Shown here in pieces: positions 24,515 through 35,661 of a stretch of DNA of 64,000 nucleotides. The stretch spans positions 496,001-560,000 of the forward strand of contig BDSI01000003.1 of assembly GCA_003117195.1 (NCBI GenBank), given 5' to 3'. The translations under genes were made by a program, and so were the position numbers. Each line of letters begins with the position of its first letter. The first letter of the stretch is position 1. The notes under the pieces were generated by a model, which worked only from the letters and a program-made list of their open reading frames with translations, was not told the DNA's origin and ran no database searches. This stretch comes from Eudorina sp. 2006-703-Eu-15. Lineage: Eukaryota; Chlorophyta; Chlorophyceae; Chlamydomonadales; Volvocaceae.

Positions 24515-26790
24515 GCAAAAAGCCCTGCGCCGTTATCCAAGCCCAACGACGACAAAGGGAACAAACGACCTAACACTCATGGTAGTCATATTAGCCCGTG
24601 GTCGCGCTTCAACGTTGTTATGCAACGGATATCAGCGCAGTTAACAAGCTTAGTGACCGCAGCAGCGGTGCTGCTTACATAAGTCGTACCCGTACCTACG
24701 AGAGTTAAACGCTTTTGCCGCTCGGCCGCACGAGTAGCAAACTATCATCACTGCAAAATAAAATCAAATATGAGATCTTGCGGCGACTGCCTGTACAGGT
24801 CCTGTCCTTTGCGGGTTGCGCACGCCTACAGGCCTACTGTACATGACTCATTCTGCGCACAACCCACTGTGCACACCCTTACTTCTTCCTGCAATGAGTG
24901 CAACATCATAACAGGAGGCTCAACATCACGAATAACCCGTGCGCCGGCTGTCTACCCAGTCATGACCCCAGTCTTCTCCCGGCGGCAACAAGGTCCCCTT
25001 AGGTCACCTCGTGTCCTGCACGGCGATTAAGCATGTGTCCGTCCCACTTCCTGAAGAGGTCGTGGGCCCAGGTCCGTTTCCAAGTCCTCGCTGGCATTCC
25101 TCGTTGGGCTAGGTAGTCTGATGTCGATTCTCCCATATCCCCCGGTTGGCAATGCCAGTCTTGACTGTCGAGGTCAAGTGTTCAGAGGAGGTAGCTGCGG
25201 GGACTTCGCACTGTAGTGGCCCTTTGAATAACCGTTACAAGGTGGACCCGTGTCCCGACCGGGTGTTCCAACGGGCCCAGATAGCTCGCAGGCGCCTCAT
25301 CACATCAACCCCTACCAAGGGCTGCGCACCCATCCTCCGTCACCCGCGAGGGGGTCATCACTCCTACCGGCCATCACTCCAGGTTACCAGCGCGCCAGGA
25401 TTGCCTCTCCTGGAAACCGCGCCAGACCCGCCGAATCACTTGGCGGGGAGGAAACCGGGATTCGAACCGCGGATGACCAGAATGCCCTGTAATGGTCCGA
25501 GATTGGTGGCATCATCTCGCAGGCGCTTTTCGACGAGGCAGGCGGGTCACAAGCTCACAACACGCACACGGGGCAGAAGTGGTTGCGGGACTAGCACGTC
25601 AAGAGGGAAGGCGCGCCGCTGTGCGCGGCCAATGGCTGTTCTTACGTGCCGTACCCGTTCGACCTGCACGTCACACAGCGCAGGGATGATGCCACCGCAG
25701 GGGGCTCGATCGCCTGCTGCACCGCCTTCCCGGCCTCCGTCCCTCGGATCCGTTGATTTGGGGGAGCTACGGGGACGGCCTCGCACGCGCGCCCTGTGGG
25801 AGGCCGCCCGCCGCTGTGAATCGGCATGTCGGCTTGCTGCCTGGCGGACACACTCCTCCGCAGGCGCCGCGGAACACCTATTGATCGTGCACTGCAGCTG
25901 CGCCTACGATACCAGCGGTGCTGCCTTTTCTTCTCCAGCGCGCTGCCAGCAGCAGGTGGACTGCGGCTTGCTTGGCGAGCAGGGCCCCTTCCGGGGTACT
26001 CCCTCGGTGAGGGTCGGGTTCCCGTTGATAAATCACCAGGACCCTGACCCCTGACACTGCCCAAACCCCCTTCCGGTATCCAGCCTCCAGCCTCCAGCGC
26101 CTGTCCGACCTGACACGACCGGGAGCGGCCTGCGGGCGACCCCTCGAGTCACACCCAGAGGTACGCACCAGCATATGGCACCGCCCGCCCGGGGGGCCTG
26201 GCAACCCACAGGCAGCCTGACCTCCCGGCCTACAGCCTGGCCAACCGTACCAAAGAAATCATGCATGAAGTGCCGAGCGCGACCCAGGCGGCCCGCGTAC
26301 CATCTCGAGCACCTGCGCATGTCTACCTCCCTCTGGCCCTCCAGGGCAGGCGAGCACCTGCTCCGAAACTGCGTCACCTTCCGCCCACCCCGGGGCCGTC
26401 CTGACGAGCATGTCTCCTTGATCACCGCGCCCCACAGCGCCCCGCCCCCGCCCCGCCGCACCATCGAGTCCGCCTCCGCCTCTCCCCGCGTCGTCCCACC
26501 GCCGAACGGTGGCCGCGAACAACGGCCTCCGTTAACGGGCTCATCCGCAAACCACCACCCTCGCATGAACCCTCCAGCTCCGCCGCCGGCCCACGGCCGA
26601 CGTTTTCCTCCCTCCTTTGGCTCTTCACAAGGTCATGCCGCTGCAGAACCATTATGCCAATCCCGATCCACCACACCCTGCCCGACCTCCTCATCCGGAT
26701 CCTGCGCACCCCCCTCCCCCCCACACACCACTGTGGCTCAGTTCCTTTCTCCGCACAGCACTGTCACCCCCAGGCCCCCGTAGCCACTCC
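24515..26790. other. Region between cyclase-like gene and RanBPM 3' end
   Basis: The RanBPM 3' UTR must start at 26790; no TGTAA motif is obvious nearby, so its end is undefined. The first ~800 bp are AT-richer. Between 25.2 and 26.1 kb open frames on both strands overlap with no conserved motif. Minus-strand GGTTCGAATCC at about 25458-25468 resembles a tRNA T-loop, but I could not fold a complete tRNA. Confidence 0.45.
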
Positions 26791-29700
26791 TCAAGTGCTC
26801 CCCGACGATAAGGCCCCCAAGGACGAAGAGCCTGAGCCCGAGCCCAGAGCCGCCGCCGCCGCCTCTGGCGGTCCCAGCAAGTACTCCCGGAGCTCAAAGG
26901 GCGCCCCCTGCCCCCCGTTGGCCTCGTGCAGCGCCCCTTGCACTGCCACCAGCTGCTGCAGAAGCGCCTCCACGAGGCTCACCGACCAGGGGCCGGGACC
27001 CGGACCTGGCTCCCCGGCTTGCTGCTGCTGCGGCAGCGGCTGCAGCGGCGGCGGCGGCTGTGAGGGATCGCGTCCGCGCGCCAGCGCAGGCCGCAGCTGC
27101 AGCTGCGGCGGTGGCTGTCCGGGCTCGGCTGCGGCTGCGGCGCCGCAGCCGCCGCCTGCGGCTGCGGCGGCGGCGACGGCCAGCACCGCGGCGTTGACCG
27201 CGTCCGCCACCGCGTCCCGCTGCGCCCGGCCCAGCAGGTGGGAGAGGGGGGAGGTCTCCGGGTGCTGGTAGGCCACCAGGGCGATCACGTCGCGGAGGGA
27301 GGACTCCAGGGTGGCTGCGGAGGGGCCGCGCAGCTGCGCCAGGGTGCCCTGGGCGAACAGCACCGCGTCCTCCACGCGGCCCGACCTGTGGGGCCAGCAG
27401 GGGGGGCGGTGCGGGGCGCCACCTCTTGCAGTATCGCAATTCCTTCCATTGGCAATTCACAGTTCCAGGGTATGCGGGCGTGTGAAGGCGGCGGGGGACG
27501 ACCCTTGGGGTATAGGAAATTGGTAGACATGTGTATATTGCGCTGCTGCATAGCGAATATCCGACTCTTGGGGGGGCTACGCCGCACTGTCGGCACGCCG
27601 AGGTGAATCGTTACACATCTGCCGGGCCGACACTGGCGGGGGGCGCTACTCCGCCCCATATGGGAGAGGTGTGCATTGGGAAAAGTGCTGCGGTTGGGGG
27701 AGGAAGGGAAGGTGGGGTTGTTGAGATATCGTGAAAACAAGCCTAAACACCATGCCGCTCTTCTCATCTCCAAACACGCTCTCCTCTGGACCCAGACCGC
27801 CACCCACCTGACCAGCTCGATGTACTTCTGGCAGGCCAGCTGAAAGTGTACGACACCGAAGCGCCCCGAGTCGGCCAGTACGGCGGGGCACTGCTCGGCC
27901 AGCAGCGCCAACGCGCCGTCGACGTCGCCGGAGGTGAGGCAGCGCCGCAGCGCCGCGCGCAGCGGCAGCGCACTGACCGCGTCCTCCGATGCGGCTGCGG
28001 AGGCGGCTGCCGCCACCGCCGCGTCCGGCGAGGCTGGCGCCCTGGAGCAGGGCGAGGCGGCCCATGAAATGCGGCAGCAGCGGCAGCAGTCATGAGGGTT
28101 AGAGTGAGGAAAGCGTGTTTAGGGCGACTGCGGGCTCCCCCCGGCAACGGTGCTGGCACACCTACCGGACACATTCCGCCATATATCAGGTCAGGTCAGG
28201 TGACACTACCGCGATTGGGCGGTTTAAGGTCCTGGGTTCGAGTCCTAGGGTGACCCCCGACATTGTTCGGGAGCACGAGATTATGGCTAGCTGCCGAGAT
28301 GTGGAGTTGAGATCACAGTTGATGGATTGAGATTCGCACGCTAGATCGGTGGCGATTGCTGAACCCTCTGTCTCTACGGATGTGCGGGTGAATGGATGAG
28401 GTGGGATCCTTAGTTGGCAGGATCAACCGCCTTGGACCCTCGGTTCGTATGGCGTAGGTTCCGTGTGATGATATATACACGATTCAAGTGTGCGCAACGA
28501 GTTGTAAGCACCTGTGCTGCCCGCACCTCCCCCTTCCCGCTCTCCCGCGCTTGCACCGTGCACAGTATGGTACCGTACGGTACCGTACGGTACGAGGTTC
28601 CCTCCTTGGGGCACCGGTTCGGTTCTGGGTCGGTTCAGGGGCGGATGTGTTACCATGTCAACACCCTTTCACGATCGCTTCGCCCCGGTGCCGCCAACTG
28701 GGGCCCCCGGCTCTCCGGTCCTCCCCCGCCCCCATGGGCCACATCAACGCCCCCACCGCGCCCCCTCGCCAACCCCGCTGCCGTACCCTTCGGCCGCCCC
28801 GTCCCGCTGCTGCTCCTCCACAGCTAGACCCGCAGCCCGGTCGAACGCCTGCAGCGCCTCCTCGTAGCCGTAGTGCAGCAGGTACTGCCGTACAAGCTTG
28901 TGGGTGATACCCGGGGCCACCGGGATCCTAGGGTAAGGGAGGATTCAGGTGCGCGGCGCGTGGGCGGGCGGGGAGGGGGCGTGTCAGAGCGGCACCGGGC
29001 CCCCCTCCGCCGCGGATGGGATAAACATGACCATCGACGGGAGGGGGAAATAGCAGGAAACTGGTAGACATATTCGATCTGCGCCGCTGCTCGGAGGGGG
29101 GAATGGGGGGAGGGACGGCAAGGGAACGCGGCCGACCTCCTTGGACCTGTCTGTGTGCCCTGGCGGGACGCAAGACCGCCCGGTGGCTGCAAGACCGTCC
29201 GCTGGCGACGAGCGATGTACAGCTTCTGCCGCCCGGCTGCTTTCCGCCCGATCCTCGCACGCGCCCCCGAGCACGCGCCCCCGAGCACGCATGCAGCGAG
29301 CCTCCCCGGTATCCGCAGTGCGTGAGGCCTGCCGATGCCTCTGCCTCCCACCGACCAGGGCCGCCCGGCCGCACCTCTCCACCGCAGCCCGCTGCGCGGC
29401 CTTCTCCTCCGCCAGCATCCCCTGCCACGCCGGGGGATAGAGCAGCACACGAGTGTTTGGATGGAGGGCCGCGAGGGGATCCGGCCACTGTATCGCTCCG
29501 AGAGGGTCAAGGGGGGGAGAGACTTGGAGAATGTAGGGGACTCGTATCGGGCCTGCCTGCATCGCTGCATGCGTCGTGAGCCGGTTGGCGCGTTGGACTG
29601 CGCATCCGCGACTCGTCCGCTGCCCAGCACGTCCCGCGTTGACCCACCCTCGGCCCCGACGGAGTAAGGAAAAATGGAAGCCCTGGGTTGGGTCGACCTC

Positions 29701-32252
29701 CAATTTCCGTCCGCGAGGATGCAAAATTCCAGCCGCAATCCTGCTCATTGGCAGTCGTTACGGTTTGAACTTGTCTGTCAGGGAGGCGCCTCTAGGGTTT
29801 GAGGAAGTGCGGTGAAGGTTCAGCATTAATTCCTATACCCCGAGGCAACCGCCCCCCCCCCACCCCACCCCCGCGGGGCCGCCACGAGTCCCGCTGCTTC
29901 CGTCAGGCCCTGCTGCCCTGCGCCCTTTCCCCGCCTTTCTCACACCCATCACGGTTGCGAACATGGCACCTCGAGCCCATCCATCCAAAGGGCGGCAGCC
30001 CGTTCCCTCCGCGGCCCGCCCAGCTCCCGCCCCCCTCCCCTGCTCCCCCGATGTTTCTTTATAACTACCTGCTCTCCCTCCACGCCCCCCTCCCCTGCTC
30101 TCCCTCCACGCCCCCCTCCCTCTGCTCTCCCTCCACGCCCCCCTCCCCTGCTCTCCCGCCACACCCCCCTCCCCTGCTCTCCCTCCACGCCCCCCTCCCC
30201 TGCTCTCCCTCCACGCCCCCTCCCCCTGCTCTCCCTCCACGCCCCCCTCCCCTGCTCTCCCTCCACGCCCCCTCCCCCTGCTCTCCCTCCACGCCCCCTC
30301 CCCCTGCTCTCCCTCCACGCCCCCCTCCCCCTGCTCTCCCCCCGCGGGCCCCACCTCGAGGTCGAACACGAAGGGCTTCTGGCCGAAGTTCACCTGCACC
30401 ATCTCGCCCTTGCTGTGCAGGCCAATGGTGGGCACCAGCCCCGGCCGCACCGGCTTGTGGGCCACTTTGAGCCGGGTGCCGTTCTTGCTGCGGGCGGTCG
30501 GCGCCCGGCACGCGCAAGGGCGAGAGCACGGGCGTGCAGGGTTGGGGCGCGCAAGGGCAAGGGCGGGACGGAGCTGGGTGCGTGGAGCGGGTTTCAGGTG
30601 CGGGCCTCACGGACGGCGAGGCGGTGCGAGTTGAAGGGACGTGCATGCGTGACGGGGTGTGGGACGTGTGTGTTTGGGTATAAAGAGCGCCGGTGTGGAC
30701 CCGATCCAGCGGTGTGGATCCGTTTCGGTGTGGACCCGATCCGGTGTGGATCCGACCCCGGCACAGCGCCCGGGCCCACGGGGCCCTCACGCGGACGTGT
30801 CTGAGACCCCGCCGCGACCCCTTAAGCCCCGGCACCTCGAGCTGCGACCCCTGGGTCGCCGCTGTTCATTCGCAAGTCCGCAACCCTGAATGGCGCGCAA
30901 GCCCCCCGGACGCAAAGCAGCCGCGCACGGCCGCTGACCCCGGGGTTAGCACGCCGCGCTCGGCGGCCTTGCATCACCGTCCTCCCCAACCGCCCCCCTC
31001 CCGCGCTCAAGACACCTGCCGCCCTGCGCGCAGCTCACGCTCCCGCGAGGGTACTTCGTCGGCAACTTCCGTGTGCCAGCCCACACCGACTGCGCGGCCC
31101 CAGCCGGTGGAGGCGCGCCACCAGCGCGTGCGCATGAGCGGATGTACGGATGTACGGACTGGCCGCGCTCGCGCCGTACAGCCGGCAGCTGCATATCCGT
31201 CCCTTTTCGGTAGCAGCTACGCAACCCTTCCAGTTTTCAGCAGACCGCACCCCCTCCGTCCACCCGTGCACACGGGCCACGGTGCTCACGTGAAGAACAG
31301 CTCCTGGCGACCCAGATGGATGCCCGCGCCGACCGTGTCGCCCGTTCCGAAGGTTGGGCCTGTGACGGTGGGAGCCATGAAACGGCACGAGGTCAGGGTT
31401 CTGGCTGCAAGAGATTGGGCAGCGGCGCAGTGCGCGACTGAAAATTGGTAGGCGTAGGGATCTGTTCGTGAAGGAGAGCATTGTTCCACAGGAGCAAAAG
31501 CTGAAAAGTCTGCGCGGACTGTTAACTCAGCTGACACCGCACGTACGACATCGAACCCGGCCGGGTGTGCTGCGAAATGACGGTTGAGCGGAGGCACCGT
31601 TCGGCTCGATGTACAGCCGAGGAGCAAGGTAACGACGGGTATTCGTCGGCGAGCCAACTGTCAAGGTTAGGTTGTAGGCCGACATGGAGCGGCGGGGCAA
31701 GCGGCGGGAAGCGTCGCGTTGGTGGCAAACCCACCATAATCTTCACCCGCTCCGCTGCCTATGAATTTCTTGCCATCGTCGCCATGATATCCATAGGATC
31801 CAACTTCCCACCTACACTGAACGGAACTGTCGTGTCAGCATATGCACCAGGCTAGGGTTTCGGATGTATTGCGCGACTTCGGTCGTCGCAGTCGCGTACC
31901 CTGGCTGACGCGTCAGCTTGAATGATTTATCTGCAAACCCTATAGCAATCTTGCCACAGATGCCTTGATCCAAGATGGTGAGCTCATAGTAATACACATT
32001 GCAGTTAGAGGGAACTGCGTGATTTGCTTGTATCGCTCCCTGTCAAATTGCATCAAAGATAAGTTCATTCGGTGCGCAAACCAGCACTTGCCATTAGAAC
32101 CCGCGAATTCTTACTACGTCATGGCTGTGTCGTGCGTCATTCACATAGCGCACAGTAAATTTGTCCTTCAATTCAAGACCATGACCCTGGCGAGCAGCGT
32201 TCAATTCGCTAGGCCATGGTTGATGGGCTTGGGCGCTACGTTCCAAGGCCAT
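26791..32252 (-). CDS. RanBPM-like protein (SPRY-LisH-CTLH-CRA)
   Basis: Nine exons, all phases consistent: 32252-32115, 32039-31900, 31811-31735, 31359-31290, 30487-30355, 29421-29375, 28927-28787, 28041-27808 and 27385-26791, giving 524 residues. The ATG follows an in-frame TGA. The SPRY domain (about 45-186) carries QANHAVPSNC, YGYHGDDG, PTFGTGDTVGAG and VNFGQKPFVFDLE. LisH is about 209-241 (LVRQYLLHYGYEEAL), CTLH about 275-326 (LTSGDVDGALALL) and CRA from about 330 to the C-terminus (LVAYQHPETSPLSHLL). A Gln/Pro/Ala-rich insert splits the CRA. By homology to RanBP9/10 and yeast Gid1 it would be a scaffold of the CTLH/GID E3 ubiquitin ligase, recruiting substrates. Its introns contain a 26-bp minisatellite and two family A repeats. 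It is divergently arranged with the TMEM14 gene. The domain order and length match the family well. Confidence 0.93.
27510..27552 (+). repeat. Dispersed repeat family A, copy 5
   Basis: Reads TATAGGAAATTGGTAGACAT then a variable segment and TTGCGCTGCTGC. It lies in intron 8 of the RanBPM gene, antisense. Confidence 0.75.
28190..28262 (+). repeat. tRNA-like remnant, possible SINE head
   Basis: GGTTCGAGTCC is a good match to a pol III B box and T-loop. CTGGG and CCTAG form a T-stem, and the following GGTGACC pairs partly with an upstream GGTCAGG. No convincing A box or cloverleaf is present, so this is unlikely to be a working tRNA. It fits a decayed tRNA or tRNA-derived SINE inside RanBPM intron 7. 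Confidence 0.4.
28568..28593. repeat. GGTACCGTACGG palindromic repeat
   Basis: Alternating GGTACC and CCGTACGG units that are self-complementary, in RanBPM intron 7. Similar TACGG-rich DNA occurs in introns of the cyclase-like gene (about 16630-16860 and 20020-20070). Confidence 0.6.
29053..29093 (+). repeat. Dispersed repeat family A, copy 6
   Basis: Reads GGAAACTGGTAGACATATTC followed by GATCTGCGCCGCTGCT. It lies in intron 6 of the RanBPM gene, antisense. Confidence 0.75.
30064..30345. repeat. 26-27 bp minisatellite in RanBPM intron 5
   Basis: About ten units of the form CTCTCCCTCCACGCCCCCCT plus CCCCTG. It begins just past the donor of exon 5, which encodes the end of the SPRY domain. 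On the transcribed strand it is a long purine-rich G tract (GGGGAGGGGGGCG). Confidence 0.95.
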
Positions 32253-32539
32253 CCCGATGTCGCATTGAAGTCACAAACAGCCTCAATCAATGCTGCTACT
32301 TGTTCATAACAGCCTGTACTTTTCAAAGCGAGTGTTATTTTGCTTCTCGTTGCGCCTTCGGAGCCAACGACCAACTCTCAACTTCTAAGCCAAACGCTCG
32401 GAAAACTACACAAGTACTTCTCTTTGATTTATGTCAAATTGTTATCTTGGTGTGGTAATGCTGTAGTGTATTGATCGAAGTATATCGACCAGGTACCGTA
32501 GTCACGCAAAACTTTGCAGTTTCAGGCCGCATTCACGCA
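32253..32539. promoter_or_regulatory. Divergent promoter region, RanBPM / TMEM14
   Basis: Only 287 bp separate the two start codons, so this segment must hold both 5' leaders and both promoters unless they use distant starts. It is clearly AT-richer than the coding DNA on either side. No certain TATA box stands out. Confidence 0.6.
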
Positions 32540-33258
32540 ATGGCTCCAAGTGGCGAAGTCCATCTTGATCTCGCGCTAGCAGCGGTCACGAGCCTCGGCG
32601 GAGTTCTCGGCTACGTCCGCAAGAAGTCCTTACCTAGTGTGAGTGACCTACTCTTACTGCCATCGTAAGCAGTGTTGATGTTAGATACCTGCTGTATACC
32701 TGCTGTATCCACACCGTATATGCAGCTATTGGGGGGCCTGACGTTCGGCGCCGCGTTCGGTGCCACTGCTTACCTCATTCAGGTAGGTTGTTGGCAAGTG
32801 GCTAAGCTCATTACTTAAATACAGGAGACCGTTTTTGCGTAGATGGGGTAGAAGTACGAAGGCCGACAGGAAGTTTGGGGTACTTCCGCAAGGGACCTGC
32901 AGGGTCGGGCTGGGCGGTGCTTGGTGATGCTGCAGCGAGGCAGGGGAAATGCGTGCGTAACCAAACACGCTCGTGCCCCAACGATAGATAGAAACAGAAC
33001 GTGATCGCAGGCGTCCCACGCCCAGCTGTGTGGGCACTGCATTGCGTACTCGAACTGACGTAGGATCCAACTGCCCATTCGCAGACACACGACGCGTTTG
33101 TGGGCCACAGCGTTGGCTGCGCTACATCGGCAATCATGGCCACCATGATGGGAATGCGTTTTGCCAAGACCAAGAAGGTCATGCCGGCGGGGATCTTGAC
33201 CGGCGCGGGTCTTTTGGGTTTTGCATACCACGCTCACAAGGCTCGGCAATGGGCTTGA
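32540..33258 (+). CDS. TMEM14 / FAX-family small membrane protein
   Basis: Three exons, 32540-32638, 32726-32782 and 33085-33258, all phase 0, giving 109 residues, the usual length for the family. Four hydrophobic segments are visible: about 10-26 (LALAAVTSLGGVLGYV), 34-51 (LLGGLTFGAAFGATAYLI), 60-77 and 86-101. GYVRKKSLPS after helix 1 and KVMPAGILTGAGLL before helix 4 are typical. The family includes human TMEM14 and plant FAX proteins, which export fatty acids from plastids or act in mitochondrial and ER membranes. There is no transit peptide long enough to suggest a plastid location. The gene is divergent from RanBPM and followed by pyrophosphatase on the same strand. Confidence 0.9.
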
Positions 33259-33322
33259 CGCAACCTGCCTAATCCCGGACAGGTTTGGGGAACTGGCGTG
33301 GGATAAGCAAATGTGGGTCTTG

Positions 33323-33327
33323 TGTAA
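33323..33327 (+). terminator. Polyadenylation signal of the TMEM14-like gene
   Basis: TGTAA, 64 nt after the stop codon at 33258. Confidence 0.65.
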
Positions 33328-33937
33328 TGCTGTACACGAGCAATTATTCTTGGGATCCTGCGTGCGGCCATTCGACCTGTTGAGCGGCGGTATTGCGCGA
33401 TCGCCGGCACAGCATCCAAAGTTACGGGACGCTGAATTGTGTGTGGGTTGTAGGTGCCGTATGCTATTTGTAGGGGTTGCAAAGATTCCAGGTGGATATT
33501 CCGTGTTACCATAAGGGTACTTGAAGGATTACTCGACTCAGACGCACAACTGGTAACAGCTGTGTGGAGCTGAATTCAGGGCGGTTGTGGCTGGCGACTT
33601 TTGGCGCACTCAGGTCTGCTGCGGACAAGGACTCGACGTCTCAGAACACTTGTTGTAGGCTTGAAGAGAATACAGGTTACCAAGAAAGCGAGTAAACGCC
33701 CGTTGCGTTGAGTTGGGGCTTTGTTTGCAACGGCCAATTGTACTGCAACGCGCAGTGATTTAAGCCAATTGCATGTTTTAATAAGTCAATTATGCATGGC
33801 GTGGCTTTTTACACACACTTAAGACCCGGTTAAACTACAGCCGCGTCTGTGTAGTTTTCAGGGGCCGATCGTGCAGACGGCGCGCGACTTTTAGTCGCCT
33901 TCTTGCACACAACGCTTCTCTGCATAGTTGAAAGGAA
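33328..33937. other. Intergenic region and pyrophosphatase promoter
   Basis: About 600 bp with no supported gene. A small hairpin, GCGAC-TTTTA-GTCGC at 33884-33898, lies 39 nt upstream of the proposed pyrophosphatase start and may be in its 5' leader. Confidence 0.4.
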
Positions 33938-35115
33938 ATGTCCTTCTACAGGTGCGCTTTTATGTGATGCTGCGCGCAAATTGTCATGTGCAAGCTAGGA
34001 GCGGGCGTTTCAGCGTCGGCGGCACTTGCCCTTTTTAATGCAATGGACGATACTCAATCGGGGCGCTCCTAATTCTTCCTTTTGCAGAGGCACCGCTTCT
34101 CACCCATGGCATGATCTGCACCCAGGGAACGACGCGCCGAGCGTCGTTAACTGTGTGATTGAAATCCCTCGCGGTTCCAAGGTCAAGTATGAGCTTGACA
34201 AGGACACCGGTCTCTGCTTTGTGGATCGTATCCTCTACTCGTCCGTGGTGTACCCCCACAACTATGGTTTCGTGCCAAAGACTCTGTGCGAGGACGGCGA
34301 CCCGCTGGACGTGCTCGTCCTGATGCAGGAGCCCGTGGTGCCCATGTGCTTCCTTCGGGTGAGAACCTGATAGATGTGGGGCACCCTGACATTTGGGTAT
34401 CTTGGCGGTGTGACTCCGTGGTATAAACGGTCGTGACTTAAGAGTGCGGCAACTGCCTTTTGCTCACTCCACCCCTTGCAAAGCGGCCCACAGCAACCCG
34501 ATTTATATATGAAATTTCGCGCCTTGTGAACGTGGTGCACGCCCGGACCCGCAGGCAAAGCCGATTGGGGTCATGCAAATGCTGGACCAAGGTGAGCGCG
34601 ATGACAAGCTTATTGCCGTGCATGCGGATGACCCGGAGTTCAAGGGCTTCACGGACATCAACCAGCTGCCGCCACATCGCCTGGCGGAGATTAAGCGGTA
34701 TGTTGGGCAATCGGTGAATGTAATGTGATGCCGTGTGTGCTGGCATGTGGGGTTTCGGTTTACTTCCTATGGCCGCTTCGCTACGTACTGGGTATGGGCT
34801 AAGCGCTTTCTTCGTTGGCGTCATTCCTTTGAATTTAGGTTCTTCGAGGACTACAAGAAGAACGAGCACAAGGAAGTCATTGTGGATGATTTCTTGGGCG
34901 CGGAGGAGGCGAAGAAGGTCGTCAAGGACTCGCTGGTACGTCCGGTGATGTTGGGGTGCCTCGGCCGTGTGCACTTGTAAACATGAATGTTGCTTCAAAT
35001 GTCAACAATCACCCGGTTTTGGAGGATCCTGACCTTAACACGCATGCCCTGACCCGTGCAGAACTTGTACCAAGAGCACTACGTGCCGCGCAAGCTCCGA
35101 AACCTGTACGAGTGA
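33938..35115 (+). CDS. Soluble inorganic pyrophosphatase (family I)
   Basis: Five exons: 33938-33951, 34088-34358, 34555-34697, 34839-34935 and 35062-35115, giving 192 residues. It hydrolyses pyrophosphate to two phosphates, pulling biosynthetic reactions forward. [31 protein letters not shown] and the metal-binding signature [12 protein letters not shown] are all intact, as are the later RDDKLIAV and [17 protein letters not shown] blocks. The first coding exon is only 14 nt (MSFYR). I chose it because its phase-2 donor fits the pyrimidine-rich acceptor at 34087; a less likely alternative starts at 34038 without that splice. There is no obvious targeting peptide, so a cytosolic enzyme is inferred. 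Confidence 0.94.
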
Positions 35116-35531
35116 ATTAGTAACGGATGCACTAGGGGGCTATGGTTCACGGAAAACTCGCGGTTACGCCAGGGCAATGCTCTGTTGTCTATCAGCGCCA
35201 ATCCTTCCGTCGTATTCTAATCGGGGCCTTGCAGTTGGGGGTATGTATCGGCTCAGCATGATGGGTCTGCTCTGCATTAATTTTTATGGGAAGTCGCAGC
35301 TGGAGAGCGTTGCGTCCCGAGCGAGGAGGCCCTTTCCAGGCTGCGTTGGATCGGTGCGATTCGATTCACACTTCAAGTTTCTGACTTCGTGCTGTGACCC
35401 TTGTCATGGATTGTGTATGGAGGGAAACGGAACCGGATAGCTTGATTGATTGCAGTTGTTTGTGAAGGGTGGATGAGGTCTGGTTAGCCTCCAACAAGCC
35501 TCACAGGCATGACATCGTTCATGAAGGATGT

Positions 35532-35536
35532 TGTAA
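35532..35536 (+). terminator. Candidate polyadenylation signal of pyrophosphatase
   Basis: TGTAA about 417 nt after the stop codon. A second TGTAA occurs at 35657-35661, so either could be used. Confidence 0.45.
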
Positions 35537-35661
35537 ACGTTTCACCGGGTTCCCCATTCGGAAAGCACTTGTTCCTTTTGACTCTTCGCGACCTACGCGC
35601 CATGACCCTTTAAGTCCGCCCGATAGTGATTCGTCAAAACCGTTCTGGGTTTGTTCTGTAA

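Noticed and set aside
25440..25500. Minus-strand tRNA-like T-loop (GGTTCGAATCC)
   Set aside because: No A box and no foldable cloverleaf upstream, so I did not call a tRNA.
25146..26054. 302-codon plus-strand ORF and neighbouring frames
   Set aside because: No recognisable motif. Another plus frame with somewhat protein-like content is interrupted by TAG at 25592. Not enough for a gene or a named pseudogene.
29833..30465. 210-codon minus-strand ORF with Arg/Glu/Gly repeats
   Set aside because: Only the first ~40 codons are real (RanBPM exon 5); the rest reads into the intronic minisatellite.
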